A DNA stretch of 64,000 nt. It comes from Hybos culiciformis (taxonomy: Eukaryota > Arthropoda > Insecta > Diptera > Hybotidae). The translations under genes and the position numbers were made by a program. The notes under the pieces were generated by a model that had not been told where the DNA came from, made no database searches, and saw only the letters and a program-made list of their open reading frames with translations. Below are positions 32,226-47,600 of the stretch, one piece after another. Position 1 is the first letter of the stretch, and each line of letters starts with the position of its first letter. Where the stretch lies: contig OZ023273.1 in the NCBI GenBank assembly GCA_964007475.1, positions 20,075,557 through 20,139,556 of the forward strand, read 5' to 3'.

Positions 32226-35200
32226 CCTTAGATTGAAATATGCTTGGACAGACAGAAATAATTATTAATTTTTTTATGACAAAATGAGTAAATGGTATTA
32301 ATTGTACAAATATATCCTGTTTTCTCCAGAGCAAAGCAGTTATACATGGCCATTGATTAAGGGACTTATAATTGCTACGACAAAGAAGTTATAAATATTT
32401 TATATAATGTATTCTACATCAATTTTAAATAAAAAAAAAGCCAACATAGAAAATCAAAATAGTTGTAAATCTTTATCAATCGATAGAACTAATTTCCTTT
32501 TTTACAGCTGAAAAAAAAAAATAAATTAATTTAATTTAAAAAAACAGCGCGTAGTTCATTGTAGGGCAAACATTGGTTATTGCTTATTTTTTTTTTTTTT
32601 AGTGACACTAAAATATAATTTATTTTTTGACGTTGTTGTGAACAAAAAAAAAAAACTATGTGGGTAATGCGGACCCATGTATATATATAATATATAGTTT
32701 TTTAAAAATATTTTGCAATAATCAAATCCAATTGATTTCAGGAAATCGAAAATATATATGTACGTATATATAAAATAAAAATATTCAATTTATTGGCAAG
32801 TCTTGTTTAGGGTGAGAATTTTTCTTTTTTTGTTCTTTCTGACATTGATTATAGAAAAAATATGGCAGTGCGAGTGAGTATATATTCAGCCATAAAAATC
32901 ACCCCTAAAAATATCAATGAATTTTTCCATTCACATTAAAATTGTATTGATGCAATAAGGTGAGGAATTGAAAAAACCACCAATCATTAAAAATAGCATA
33001 GAATGTATGTATATAGTTATAGTTAAAGTTGTTTTTGCAAAAAAAAAATTACTATTGTTACGGTTAACTGACATTTTATACAGCATTAAAAAAATAATAA
33101 GAAAAATAGAAAGTTTTAAAAAGAAACAATAAATGAGGGTACAAAAGTTTTCTAGAAAATATTTTTTTTTTTTTTTAACAATTTCCTTTTTAATTTTTCT
33201 ACCTTCAAAATAAAGGAAAATATTGGTAAATTTTTTTTTTGATTTAATTCCTGATATAAGTTGGATTCGACAGATAAAAAAATTATCAAATCACTTCGAT
33301 AAGCAAGGCATAATCTTTTTTTCAATTTATGAAATCTTTCTAATTTATAGTGGATATATTACTTACATACGAAGCAAAGTGTGCGAAAATATCAATTAAA
33401 CTATATGATAGATGTCGTTGTCAGAAATTAAAAAATATCCCATTTTTGACACTTACGCAAAGCTAATATATTTAAGTAACCTTTGTCTACTAACTTGTAC
33501 ATGCTTAAAACTCACATTGGCATGTCACTATAATGAGAGATATTTAAAGAGATGTATTATTGGCAAATTATACAATACACAATTCAATGCATACATAAAT
33601 CATACTTTATTATTGCAACGACTCTACAGATAAATTATGCTTTTTATTAATAATTTAAAAAAAAAAAGTGTTAATTTTCATCGAACCCATTATCTTTTTA
33701 TTCTGGATGTCCTTTCACTGAAATGGTTTTTCTTAAGATAAAAGTTTTTTTTTTTCCTTTTTACTTTATTTTTTTCTTCTTGAAGGAAGCTACTTTTAAA
33801 GATATTTGAACATGCAGGATAACAAGATATTAATTTGTATAATTGTTTTCGTTTTAATTCAAAAGGTGAAAATTTTATCTGAAAAGGGAAAATTGATTGC
33901 ATTTTTATTATTTGCCTTGTGGTAAGAGTGTTCTTTCTTGGATGTATAATATCTTTTTTTTTCTTTTTTTTTTTTTCGCTTTTAAATTTATTTATGACGG
34001 TATTTAAAATTCAATAAAATGTTTAACGCATGTAATAAATAAATTTAAAAGCAAATTTGTAATATGAAAATTATAACCAAAATTATTACATCAAACATTT
34101 ATAAGTGATTCGATTTAAAAGAGAGAAAACCATAAATCATGCATATTACATTTTTCGTTGTGAAAAAAAAAAAAAAATATATACATATATAAAATATAAA
34201 TGATTTTTTTTCACATGATTTTGGCGAAAGGGACTAGGACAATAATTTTTCATGTGGATTTGAAGCTATGATATTTTTACGTTTAAGTTGCTCTATATTA
34301 TTATTTCTTTATACTTTAGTGATTTTTCGAACTGTCGTCTGGCATGAACGCTAAAATGGAATGAATTCTATCATTTAAATAATAATTTAGATAGAAAAGA
34401 CGATAGAATATATAGAGATGTTTTAACTAACTTTAGCAAGAGTTTAATCAGTTTAACCACAAAAAAAAAATAATTATATTGATATACGTTTTCGGCTTAT
34501 GTTTATGTAGGGCTAATTGAAACTTTAGAACTAATTCGTCTTCTTATTTTTACATTTTTCCCATGTTTTATATTTTTTCTCATTTAGTAGACTTTTGGAG
34601 ATTTTTCTACTTAAAAAAAAATTCTTAATCTTAATTTAGACATTCTGTTCGTTTTTTGAACGTCTTCGATATGAGTATGAGTTGGATTGCTGTCTGAAAA
34701 TTTAATATATATAAAGTATAATATTCTTTAGATTTTTACTTATCAAATTATCGGAATTTTCTTTTTTACTCTATATATTATAATTCCTCATTATATGTAG
34801 AACAAAAAATTTTGACTTTCATCGCATCAGCCAAACAATATCATCTTTGATTAGCAAATAGGAACAAAAACAAAAGTATTTGTTAGAAATTAAGATCCCA
34901 ATATATAGAATGAAAATGTATTAAATTCTTTTTAACACTTTAATTTTCACAGTCGCGCCTAATGACTATACATTTCTTATAAAAATAATTTTCGTAACTT
35001 ATTTTGGGACCCTCTGTTTAATATTTCACGGACACGGAGGACCTGATTTGTTAAGAATCAGTGTAATAAAGTATGGTTGTTTTTTTTTCTCAACTGTTAC
35101 TAAAGTTATGGAAATACTTAATTGTGTTATTCCAATTAAACGAAATTTTCTTAAATATATATACATTATTCCAAAGTTTTTAATTGATTTCATGCAATCT

Positions 35201-35597
35201 CACCTTAAAAAGCATGCAATTTTAGTTGTGTTTGACACACTAAAATTAAATTGTTTTAATAATCCCAAAAAAAAAAAAATTAATAATGCAGTATAGTATA
35301 ATTTTTTTTTTTTTTTAATTTTAATATATTTTATTTTTTATTTTTTATATATTCGAATCACTTGCTAAACAAGTTATTAAAATTTTAATTTTTTTTTTTT
35401 ATTGATTAATAAGTGTGCATATATTTAAAACAAAAAAAAAATAAAATAAAATAAAATAAAAAAAAAGGTGTTTTACAAAATTTTAATTCACTTTTTTTTT
35501 CTTTTTCAATAAAACATCAATTTTATTTTTATTCACAATTTATAAATTTAAAATATACATTGAAATATATAAGACAGAAAAAAAAAATTAAATTCCA

Positions 35598-35632
35598 ATA
35601 TATTTATATATATATATATATATATATATTTA
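35598..35632. repeat. (TA)n microsatellite
   Basis: An uninterrupted TA run flanked by other A/T-only sequence. Confidence 0.9.
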
Positions 35633-38600
35633 TTTTATTTTTTACACATCATTATTATTCAGATTTTTAATTACATTAAAAATTTATTATGCGAATAAAT
35701 TATCACATTTTCGTATAGAAAAAAAAAATTACGCATTAATTGATTATATTTTGCTTTAACATTAAAAAGACATAAAAAAAAAAATAAAATAAAATAAAAG
35801 ACATCGGTTTTGTGCAGAAATTTTTTTTTTTTATTTATTTATATAAATTTTTTTTTTCCTTATCAATGAATGAAATTGTTTGTTTTGCTAATTAATTTTT
35901 TTTTTCTTTTTATTTTTATTTTGATTATTTTTTATGTCGTAAAGTTTATCTTCTGGTTAATATAATATTTTTTATTCTTTTTTTCATCGATATTTTTTTT
36001 TCATTTTATTTTATTAAATTAATATTAAATTTATTTTTAAATTCAAATCAAGAGTTAAGTTGATAAGGAAATTTATTTTAAATGTGTATAAAAAAAATGT
36101 ATTATCTTTGGTTTTTTTTTTAGCGGCTTTGAAGAGATGGCTTTCTATTTAATTTTTTGTTAATAGGTCAACTATGACTAATTGGTTTATCTGTTGACCG
36201 CATATTTATTATTTTAATTATTATAATTTTTTATTTTTTCTACGTTTCTAGAATTTAATTTTTCACTGTGATAATGTCCAAAAATTCATTTATAATTATA
36301 TTTATATTGGAATAATATAAGAAACATAAAACGAGAGATTGTTTTAAAAAGTAAATTAATTAGATATTTAAGTGCAATTTTTGAAATTAACTGTGCAAAA
36401 ATTTTCCATAAATTTAGAAAGGCACATATTTATTTAAATTGAAATTGAATAACCGACGCTATTTATTTATTCAAAAAATTTCATCGTTAGTTAAAATTAA
36501 GTTATTAAAAGACGAATGCACCTATATTCAGCGAGCTTAACTTTGTGATTGTCGATGCATAGCAAATTTTTGAATAATTTCCAAATCAAACTTTTATTAA
36601 TTGGAATTTCATTCGCATGTTAATTTATATGGAATGAATATAATATTTTAATTTGCTTTTATAATAAAATTTTACAAATATTATTTTTAGGTATTAAATA
36701 TAGAAATATTTTTTTTTGTTATTATTAACGGTATTTTATATTTTTATTTTATACATATAATTTGTTTTTAGAAAATAGCAGCTGGTTATGTCATTTTTAT
36801 TTTCTTACGATGGTAACATATGTCAAATATCAAATTCGTATTTTTTTATTTTTCACGAAAATTTTCATTTTATTTATTAAGTTAAACTTAATTTTTTTTT
36901 TTTAAATATTATTATTATTATTATTTCATTTTATAAAAGAATTGATTAAAATTAATGGAATGAAATAATTTTTGAAAATAATTTAAATAATCTAACGTCA
37001 TTGTATTTATTTCTATTGTATGTACTATATATATAAAACTATGCACAGATATATTACGTATATGTTTAAAATATTTAACCCATTTTTTACTTTATTTTTT
37101 TAAATTACCTTCAATTGGGTTATAGAAAATTAATATTTTTTATAAATAAAATTATCATTGAGATTAAATTAAAGAAGAATTTAAAATGCTCATATTTTTA
37201 TTTTGATATTTGAAAAAAAATAATATGTGTTTCATTGTCTTTGTTTAGATATGTATAAACATTAAAATGTGTCAAGGCGGGAAAAAAAAAACTTTCATTC
37301 ATATAAAATAATTTTAATAACTTTTCGTATCTTTATATATAAATTTAATTTTCCTTATATTAATCAAAATTTTTTAATCAAGATTAATTTTTTTTTTAAT
37401 TAATTTAAATTTTCTTTTACATAAAAAAATTTTTTTTTTCACGATAGCAAATAATTTCGTAATAAAAATATTTATATTATTTTGCTTTATTTTTTTTTTT
37501 TTTGTATATTTTATTTTTATATATTTAAATTATTTTTATTTTTTTTTCCAGCTGTTTGACAAAACACAAAAACTAATTTTATTCCACATTTTTTTATTCT
37601 GTTTTTATATAAAAATACGTCATGTGTTTTATTTTCTGAATAAAATTAAATTAAAAAAAAAAAAGAATATAATTTTATAATTTTTTTTTTCCAACAATAA
37701 CATATTTTTAATTTTTTTTTTTTTTTGTTTTTATAAAATCGATTGCCGGAGAAAATGAAATCGCGCGCGAACAGTTTTTTTTGTTGGATTTTTCATATAA
37801 GATTTTCCATTATTACGAAAATATAAACAAACATTTTTTTTTTTGTATTCCAAAAATACCGTAATATTTTCAAAACAAAACAAACAAATAAAAGTTAGCA
37901 AGAAAATAGCATGTCTGATTTTCCTGAATGTCATGCAAACACTAAAAAAAAAGTTTAATATTGATATGGAAAAACAGCAAAAATCATACTTTTTAATAGC
38001 AACAAATACTAACGAAGCAAAAAAAAAAAATAAACATATATATATATTTAGTTATTTTTTTTTTTTTTAAAAACAGAAAAATATACTTTGCCAGTGAGGA
38101 AAAAATAAAATTGTTCATATAAAAACGTATATTTTTCAATAATAAAAAAAAAAAAAAAAACTATGAGGGTTGTTGTCGACTATAATACTCTAAAGTAAAA
38201 AAAAAATTTTTTTTTATTTAGTTCTGTACTGTTTGCTTTTTTACTTTTTAACAGGAAGCAACAACAAACCATACCATATTATTATTACGATATTTTTAAT
38301 TTTTTTTCTTTTTTTTTTTTTAATTCATTCCATTTAGATTTTTTAGTTTTCCTTAAGCTAATTTTTATTGAATAGTTAAGTAATACATTGGTGTTGAATT
38401 TTGCAAAAAATGTAATATTCAGTTTGGAAAAAATTAATTTAAAAATCGATGATCTTACATCTGAAACTGCAAAGTATCTTTTGAAGGAATTTTTCGTGAG
38501 TCTGGTCCCAGCTAATTGTAATTTCAAAAATAAAAGATTATTATTTTTGCAAATAATCGATAAAATTTATATCTTGTATTGCTGTAATTTTATTAAAATT

Positions 38601-41600
38601 AATATAGTAATTAATAACGTCAAAAATTAGTTTTCACGGTCGCACGTATTTCAGATACACAAATTTAATAGGAACGACCCATAATATTTAAAATAATTAA
38701 TTAAATTCTTCAGCGATCAAAGATGTAACTATCGATAGCCTTATTTAAATTTTTGAATAAATATTTTGAAGCTGAAGAGAACACTTTTTAACCAGTAGTA
38801 AATTTTAGATAAAATATGGTTTGCCATAATTTAATGTCACAAAAATCATTTAGTTTGTCTGCTCTAATTCTTGTATTATTTTTACAAAAACCTTAAAGAA
38901 TTAAAAAAGTATTTTGAATATTGCATGCATTTCAGAGAATCCATTTCAGGGAATCTATTCCATTAAATGTTATTTGGTACATTCAAATAAGAAAAATAAT
39001 ATTCTATTGCACAATTGGTTTAACAGAAAACTGGAAAAATAACATTTCGAAATGAACAGAAATTCTGATAAAAACTAATCTTATTAATGTTTTGAAATTC
39101 TCTGTGCAGAGCTTATTAGAAAAAATTTAACAGAAAAAAATTTATCCATTGGTGTGTAATTTTGATTAACAGTGTCTTATCTGTTAAATATTTTATGTTG
39201 AATGATTCAGGAGGACTGTTGATTCTATACATAAAATATTTTTTTTTATATTTATTTATTATGTGAAATGAAAAATAATATAAATGTATATATTATTATT
39301 TGGTAACAATTATATTTATGCTATTTGATATAAACCGCATAAATCAAATGTTAACATTAAAAATTTACATGTATTTAGTGAAGAAAAAATAAAAAGAGAC
39401 ATCAAATCTGATCTGTTCAAACTTTTCTAATTTCCTGTCAACATTCACATAGTTATGTATAATATGGAAAATATTTTTTAGCTCTGTAATTTTAATAAGA
39501 TTTATTATGTATAAATTAAATTATTTTATATGATTTATATATAATTGAAAATTGTGCGCATACATAAATTTGATAAGTGATAACATTAAGAAAATGATAT
39601 CACAATGACGTTTAATCAGGTTTGTGTATATGGTTTTTTTTTTTCTCGATTTTTTTTTTCTATATTTAGAGGTAAATTTGATATGTTAAATGTATACATA
39701 TATGTACTATTTGATATGATACCCTATATATATAAAAACGAGAAAAAACCTGAAGTATAATAAGTATAAAAATAATTTAAATAAATAATTACAAATATAC
39801 ATTAATTTAAAATTATTACATTATACAGAATATTTTAAGTGAATAATTAAAATTACGAAACATTTATTACGAATTTCTTGAAAATTTGTAATATATTATA
39901 AAATATAAATAGTTAAAGTAAAATGCATTTATAAACTATCACTTAATGCCTTAATAAGGAAATTTACTTATTATTAAATTATCCTTGAACTAAAATCATA
40001 TATTCGTTCTTTAAAATCATATCATCTTTTTGGTGCCATTGATTTAGAAATATCCTTCAAAAGATGCGAGCCAGATCAATTTTTATACCCACATAGTTTT
40101 TTATATATGTATACGCTTTTAAAAATTGACATAGGTCTTATTTTTTTTTTAATACCGATGAAGTCATAATTATTTCATAAAATAAAAACATGTGTCTATA
40201 CAAAAATTTAATAAAATTAAGATATTAAAAATAAAAAAAAAACTAAACATTTTATCAGGTATAAAAATGAAGTGTACACACCTCTATGTTCAATTTCTAT
40301 TTTTCTTATTTATTTATAATTTTATATATATATATACAAATATTTTTTAATTTTTTTTTTATAGTAAGATGTAATGTAGTAAGTTTATCATATACCGGCA
40401 TTTTTTATCGGTATCCTTCAAATGAAATTCTTTTCGTTCACATTAAAAAAAAAATAAAAAACCAAAAAACATAACATACCTGTGTTGTGTCTATAATCTA
40501 ATCTCTTTTTTATTGTAAAAAATTAAAATTATAGATTAAGTTTTCATTCAGTTGGACAAAATAAAAAAAAACAAAATTATAATGTACAGCTCTACATAAT
40601 ATGTATAATATAAAAGTATATTATATGAACCGCCTACACAGATTAGTGAAAGGCGCTCAAATTGATGGTAATATTAATAATAAATGATGGCCACTTTTAT
40701 TTTAGTTTTTTTTTTTTTTTTAATAAAGGACGTAGATTCCTTTCTTTTGTTTTTAGCATATCAATAAACAAGAAAATAATCAAAAGAATAGAAAACTAAC
40801 ACATCTATATGCATATATATGAATATAATTTCGGTGGTAATTTTTGGTTACGTGTGTGCAAATCGTAAATCAAAATGGCTAGCATAGTGAATATAACACA
40901 AATCAAAAAAAAAAGTACAAAACAAATATCTAAAAAAAAAAAAAAAAACCCAAAGAAATTTAATAGTCAGCTTATACGAATAAAATAGTTTTTAATGTTT
41001 TTTTTTATGTTTTTGTTTATGGAAATGGAAAATGTATTGTCCATTTATATAATTTAACCACTCTAATAAAATATTCTTTTATAAAAATATGGAAGTTAAT
41101 TGGAAAATTAAATCAAACAAAATTAAAAATGACCTTTAAAAAATATGGAACAGTATCTCTTATAATATCTCTTGTAGCATCTCTTATAGTATTTAAGATT
41201 TAAGATACTTTTTTTTGAGATACAATTTTTTTTGGATTCTACCAAGTTCAAATATACAAATTTTTATTGAACTCCAAACCCTATCCAATTATTATAATCA
41301 ATCGCAATCTAACCATGTTTTTAAACTTCCTCTAATCGACAATCCATATATCCAACACACTAATTATCATTGCAATACATTAAAAATTTTTAAATAATTT
41401 AAAATACATAGATTTTATATGAAAAATATTTAGTGCATAGGCTATGGCAGTTCATTTTAGTAGAGAACGGACGGCTTTTTTATTTTGGATGGAAAACGGG
41501 CTAAAAATGTTGTTTTTTTTAACAAAATTTAAAATAGTCTGAAAATTAATTTATTAATAATATCAAAGTACTTGCATTTTTTTAACTTCTGACATATGAT

Positions 41601-44600
41601 TTCTTCTAACATAAATTAAACCTATATGTTCATGTCTTTACTTAAAAATAAATATTATTTAACACAATAATGTCTTCAAAAATAAACAAACTTTTTCTAG
41701 AACACCAATAAGGACAAAATTGAACATATCATAAAATGTTTTCGTATAAACAATCCCCAAGGACAAAAAAAAATGAAAAATAAAAAAAAATATATAAAAC
41801 ATTTTTAGTTTTAGTGTGATTATGAATTTTGTTTTCAAATCAAACAAAAAAGTATAAAAAAAAATTTCAAAATAAAAAAAAAAAACCCAAATGAAAATAG
41901 CTTGAAAAGAAGGGAACTTTATACTGAATTTACGTTAAACTGTATAAAAAAGCAAAAGCCTATATAAGATACTTTACAATCCACATGGCAAACTTTCATG
42001 TGTATATAAATCTAACACATTAATTGAAATAAAAGAAAAATTCATGATTTTTTGACACGCACTGTTTGGGGAAAAATGAAAAAAAAAAAAAAAATCAACA
42101 ACGGCATAGCTTAATTTCTTATTCAAATTCCCAAAAGATTTTCCTATACACTTTCTGTCCTGATGATTTTCCTTTTTTTTTTGTTAATTTTTTTTTTGAG
42201 TCGGACACCACCATTTTTATGGTTAAAAAATTATTTTTAAGATTTTTTTTTTTAATATTTTTCGTAATTTTTGACTGATGAGCTCCTGTCACAATGCCTA
42301 ACACAAATCACTCATTTCTGTTTTTCCCTGAACAGAGTAAATGGCATGATGAAGAAATATATCTGTTTTTGTCTGTATACATATGTACATAATATACTTT
42401 TATTTTTTTCACTTTTCCCGCAACAATCTTTAAGTTTCTTTAAAAATAATAATTTAATAATAATATTATATTTTGTTTGTCAAAATTTACATGCAACCAA
42501 GGAAATTAGTGTGACAATTTTAATAATTTATTATACCCGGTATGTAATTCATAATATTTAATTTTAATGACATGGGTTCATCAAGGAAATTAATTGATTT
42601 AAGTTTTGTGAAATATTTTATTTATTAAAGATATAAAAAAAAGCAAATTCCCAACATTCATCAACAAAAATAATTAATTTCAAACTTCTAAATATTCCAT
42701 GATATTCAAAATACCATGACGTCCTCGAAATCACAATCTTAATATGATTAAAAATTTCATTCATAACATTCGCATTTTTTTTCAATATCATAATTTTATT
42801 TTTTCTTGTTGAATGTCCGGAAAAATACTGAAATTAGTTGAAAGAATGTGGTTGGTTGAAATTTCTGCTTTTTCTTTCAAATAAGTCGAACTTCTTTCAT
42901 TCACTTCATAGGTATATAGTCAAAAAAATAATTAAAAAAATTCAGCAAAAAATATAAAACATATAACAAGATTTTTTTTCTTAGAAAAAACAAAGGTTCA
43001 AATTTTAAGACTTTTTAAAGTTCAGTAAAGGGCGAACTGGAAGTTGGTCTGTTAACATAGTCGTTTCATTATATAGTATTTAATATATGAGCCGGCCAAA
43101 CATTTGATCAATATTAGCTATACAAGATTGAAACATTGATATTATTTTTCTCATTTAACAAAATAAAAATGTAATGAATAAATTAAAAAAAAAAAATATG
43201 GAATCGTGATTCAAATAACGCATTACTCAGAAAAAAATTTATTATTACCTACATAACATTACAAAAAAATAGACAACAATATTTGTTTAATTAAAAAAAT
43301 AAAACTCTTTTTAGGGGATTTTCGATTTTTAAATTCTTCAAAAAATATAAATGGTGAATAGAATTCTGAAATCGTTTTCAAAAAATTACTCGCAAACAAT
43401 TTGTTTGAGAAGTACAAAATTAAAATTCGTAGAAAATTTACGAAAAATCAGAACTTTTTTAGTATTTGAAGCTGATGCACGTCTCTTCTATTCTTATTAT
43501 ATTTTCAAGCGCATTTATTTATTTATTTATTAACCAATCAGGCCAGACACCAAAACAAATTTTTAGTTTTCATTTATTTTATTAAAAACTTTGTTTTACA
43601 AACTTCTTTTACATCTACAGCTTTTTACTTAACGATTTCTTATGAATTATCAACAACCTCCCTTAAAATATTAAGGATAGCACTGTATATTGCTCATTAC
43701 TCAACCACAGCTAAACGAAAAATTTATAATAGCCAATTGAGAGGAAGTTATAGGTTGCCAATAAAATTCCACATATTTTTCAAGTCACTAATACTAAATC
43801 TAATTTAAAGACATTAAATGGTATGACTGTCTGAGGTGAATATTGTTGTTAAATTTTTTTAATATATTTAGTTATTATACCGCGATTTTACTGTAGTTGT
43901 TGTTGAAACAAATAAGTTTTCACACATTTAATTTTTTCAGTGCTCCGATTTTTAAAATATACTTGATTAATTAAAAACGCACCATTAATAACAAATCTTA
44001 CTTACTACCCAGTTCGGATAACTAATAATTACTCTGAATTTTGATTATATACAATTCGTTATAAAAAAGTTGCAAAAAAATATCTTCCGTGAGATAATTG
44101 ACTATATACAGATACTGCAGAATCAAGTACTTTATAAGATTGTTCTATGCCAATTAATTTTTATAATATGTACATATTTTTATTTTGTATAATATAGTTA
44201 ATGTTATTTATAGAAAATTAAATTTAATTTCGAAATCAATATAAATAATTGTTATTAGATCATTTTAGCATAATATTTTCTTTCTAATTTTTTTGTGTGA
44301 TTTCGTTATTTCAATATAACTAATTTTTTGTTATTCATCCGGTTTTTTGTTAATTGTACCTTTTCTAACTTAAAAAAAAAAAACAGAAAAAAAAATTATA
44401 TATTTTGAAAATTAATTTTTTTTTTCTTCGTTAAATATTACGTACATAAATTTATCTATATGTATATAATAACATTTTTACGTACATACGTAATATTTTT
44501 TTTTGAAATAAAGAAATAGGGAAACATGAAAAACCTAAGAGGCATTGTCCATGAAAATGTTAAATAGAGTTTATTTTTAGCCCGATTTTTTTTTTTTTTT

Positions 44601-47600
44601 TTTTTTGGGAAATTAGAACGATACTAATTGCCCTTTGTACTATTGTTACATGGATTAATTATATTTATTTTTTATTCAAAAACAATTTTTTTTTATGTAT
44701 AAATACATACTATACAATATAATATATTTTATATACGTACGTAAATATATATTTTTTTTTATTATGTATTATATATTTAATTTAGTCTTTTTTTTTTGTA
44801 TTAGGTATATAAATACTAAAGTATATTTTCTGACTATACGGTCAAAAAGGGAAAATACAAAAATTATTATAATAAATAACAAAATTGCACAATATATAAT
44901 TACTAGAGGCTTGGAAAAATAAAAATAAAAGAAAATTAAGCGCTAATTTGAATAATATTTTTGATATAAAAAGAAAAAAAAATCTTTAATGGGATCGAAT
45001 AATGTTGTGATAATGCTCTTCATGATTTTTGATATAATTAGACAAGAAATCGAATTACGTATAATCAAGTATAAATATTGTACTCAACTAATGTTATTTG
45101 ATTTAGAGTATAACATTATGCAACATATGTATTCTATGCAGTCACATCCCAATTTTAATGTGATCTTGAGTCCAGTAAACCTTGTTATCTGAAGTTAATC
45201 AACAGGTGAAAAAGATGTTCTCTTTTTGTGGAATATTAATCTTTAGTGCAAAGCCTTCCTAATCAAGCTCAGTAACAATAATTTAAAGAGGCGACTGAAA
45301 TTCTTTTTTTGTAAGAAATTTTTTTTCCTCAATTTGCAGAAGAGAAATTAAAAAGTTCCCAAAAACATGTTAATTTATTTTTTATTTAAAAAAATTCAAT
45401 GGGTCAAAGATTTCACTGTTCTGTAGTGAAACTGACATGAAAATTTCCATAAAACAGTAAATTTTTATTTACACTATAAATTATAAATAAGATAATTATC
45501 AATTTTATTTTTTTTTATCTATTTTAAAAAGTTTTCCATAACTGTTTCTAAAGATTAAATCTAACTTAATTAAATAAAATGAAATAAAAATATTTTTGGT
45601 ATCTTATAATATAAATTTAAATTAAAATATATAAAAATTATTAAAGGAATAAGAAAATAAAGTTTTAATTCATAGATTTTAAACGGAAGTTTTAATTGCT
45701 TACTTTATTTTTTGAAAATTTGATATATTTGTGAAAATATATAGTAAATATGTAATTTATTCTCATACCTGATATTGTTTTGATGATCAACTCTAGCGAA
45801 CATAACTTAAATGGAGAAAATACAATGTATAGTCTTTTTATCTGCTTTTTCATAGTCAATTCAAATTTATAGATTAATTTAAATAATTCAAATATATAAT
45901 ATTTTAAATTTTTTTTTGTAACTTTTAGAATTTCCGTCCGTCGGGTGTATAATAAGAAAAAAAAATTATAAATTTTAGAACTCTGTTAGATATAAAAACT
46001 TCTTCGAAGTAATTACCATTATGCAGGTTTTATGTTTATATTAAAAGAGGGAAATGCAAGACGTCTTCATTATTTTGAATTGTTTGAATCTGTTTAAAAG
46101 TTTTGTTTCAATAACGATTCAATATTCAAAATAGTTAGTTCATTCAAGGAAAAATTATTCTTTTGTTGCTACATTGCTAATAAGAGTCATATTCTAAAGT
46201 TTAGAAAATTGATTTTAAGTAACCTTCGATATTTTATGTACGTCATACATTTGTGTTTATATTTTTATGAAAACATTACATAATGTATAAATATTTAAAT
46301 ACACAGCTTAAATTTTACTATATTATGTGTAACTTATTCTGTAGAATGCTTATACCCTTGTGATTTATAACACCTTGAAGTAATTTCATAAATTTTTTCG
46401 GGAATTTATTTGAAAATTTACTAAGTGTTTTCTATTTTTTTTTTCTACTTTGCTTTATGAAGCCAAATTAATCACAGTGAAATCAATATTTTCCAGATTA
46501 TTATATTAATAATAAAATATATATTTTAAATGAAATTGTCATAATTTCAATTTGAATTTTTCTAGGTCATTGGATTTCCATACTATATAAATTTATTATA
46601 TAAATAAATACATTCAGGCTATAATAATCTAAATAAAATAAAATATATGTTTAATTTTTTTTTTTTTTGGAAAATTAGCTAAATCATATTTGGACCGCAA
46701 ATTTTGGTTTTAGCAAAAACAAAATATGTTGCCTTTCGTTTTCATATATATTTTTAAATTAAAATATGTACAGGAAAATATAACGTTCATCTTTAAATAA
46801 CAAAAAAAAAAAAACATTTATTTTGATATTTCATTTTCCCTAAAAATTAAAACAAAATGAACAAAAAACAAAAAAACAATAATATGGGAGAAAATAAAAT
46901 TTTTGTTTTCAAAGATTTTTCTGCAAAGCAAAACTAAAATAAAAGTGAGTCTACATCCAAAAAAAAAAAAATTTTTCGTATATTTTTTTTGCTCGTTTTT
47001 TTGTGCAAAATTGAAAAAAAAAATACCCATAGAATGTATGAAATATACAATTTTATATATACATATATGGCTATTATAAGTTTATAACAATATTTTTCAA
47101 TTAGAAATTACTGTGATGAAAATAATTCGATTATTTCACTCGGACGATGCCTCCAGACATCAGACTAAAAGCAAACAAAAAAAAAAGATTGTATATAATG
47201 AACAGCAAATGGAAAAATTTGATAAGAGTTATTGAATAGTTTTCCTATACTAACTAACTTGATCAATACCCATTTAAGTAGTTTTAATATTATTATCATT
47301 GGTTATGAATACAGAGAGCTTTGTTACCTTTTCATGTTTGATGTGAAAAATTATTAATATACGTCTTCTATTTCTAAATTGTGCTTGTTTTGGAGCCTTG
47401 AAATATCAAATAAATAAATGAGTGCAAGCAATTCCTGGAGACGCTGAGCTATTTTCTTTTTTAACAATTATCCATACTATTCTTAAGTTTCGAATTTAAT
47501 CTATACATTGGTAAGTTTTAATGCGTCTGTGGTGTATAAGTGTGGATTGAAAAATGCAACCATTATTTCGGAAAGAATTCTAATTCTGAACTTTGACTTT

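Noticed and set aside
43512..43531. 3' tail of a second minus-strand LINE, (AAAT)n
   Set aside because: No coding or 3' UTR similarity seen next to it; may be a plain microsatellite.
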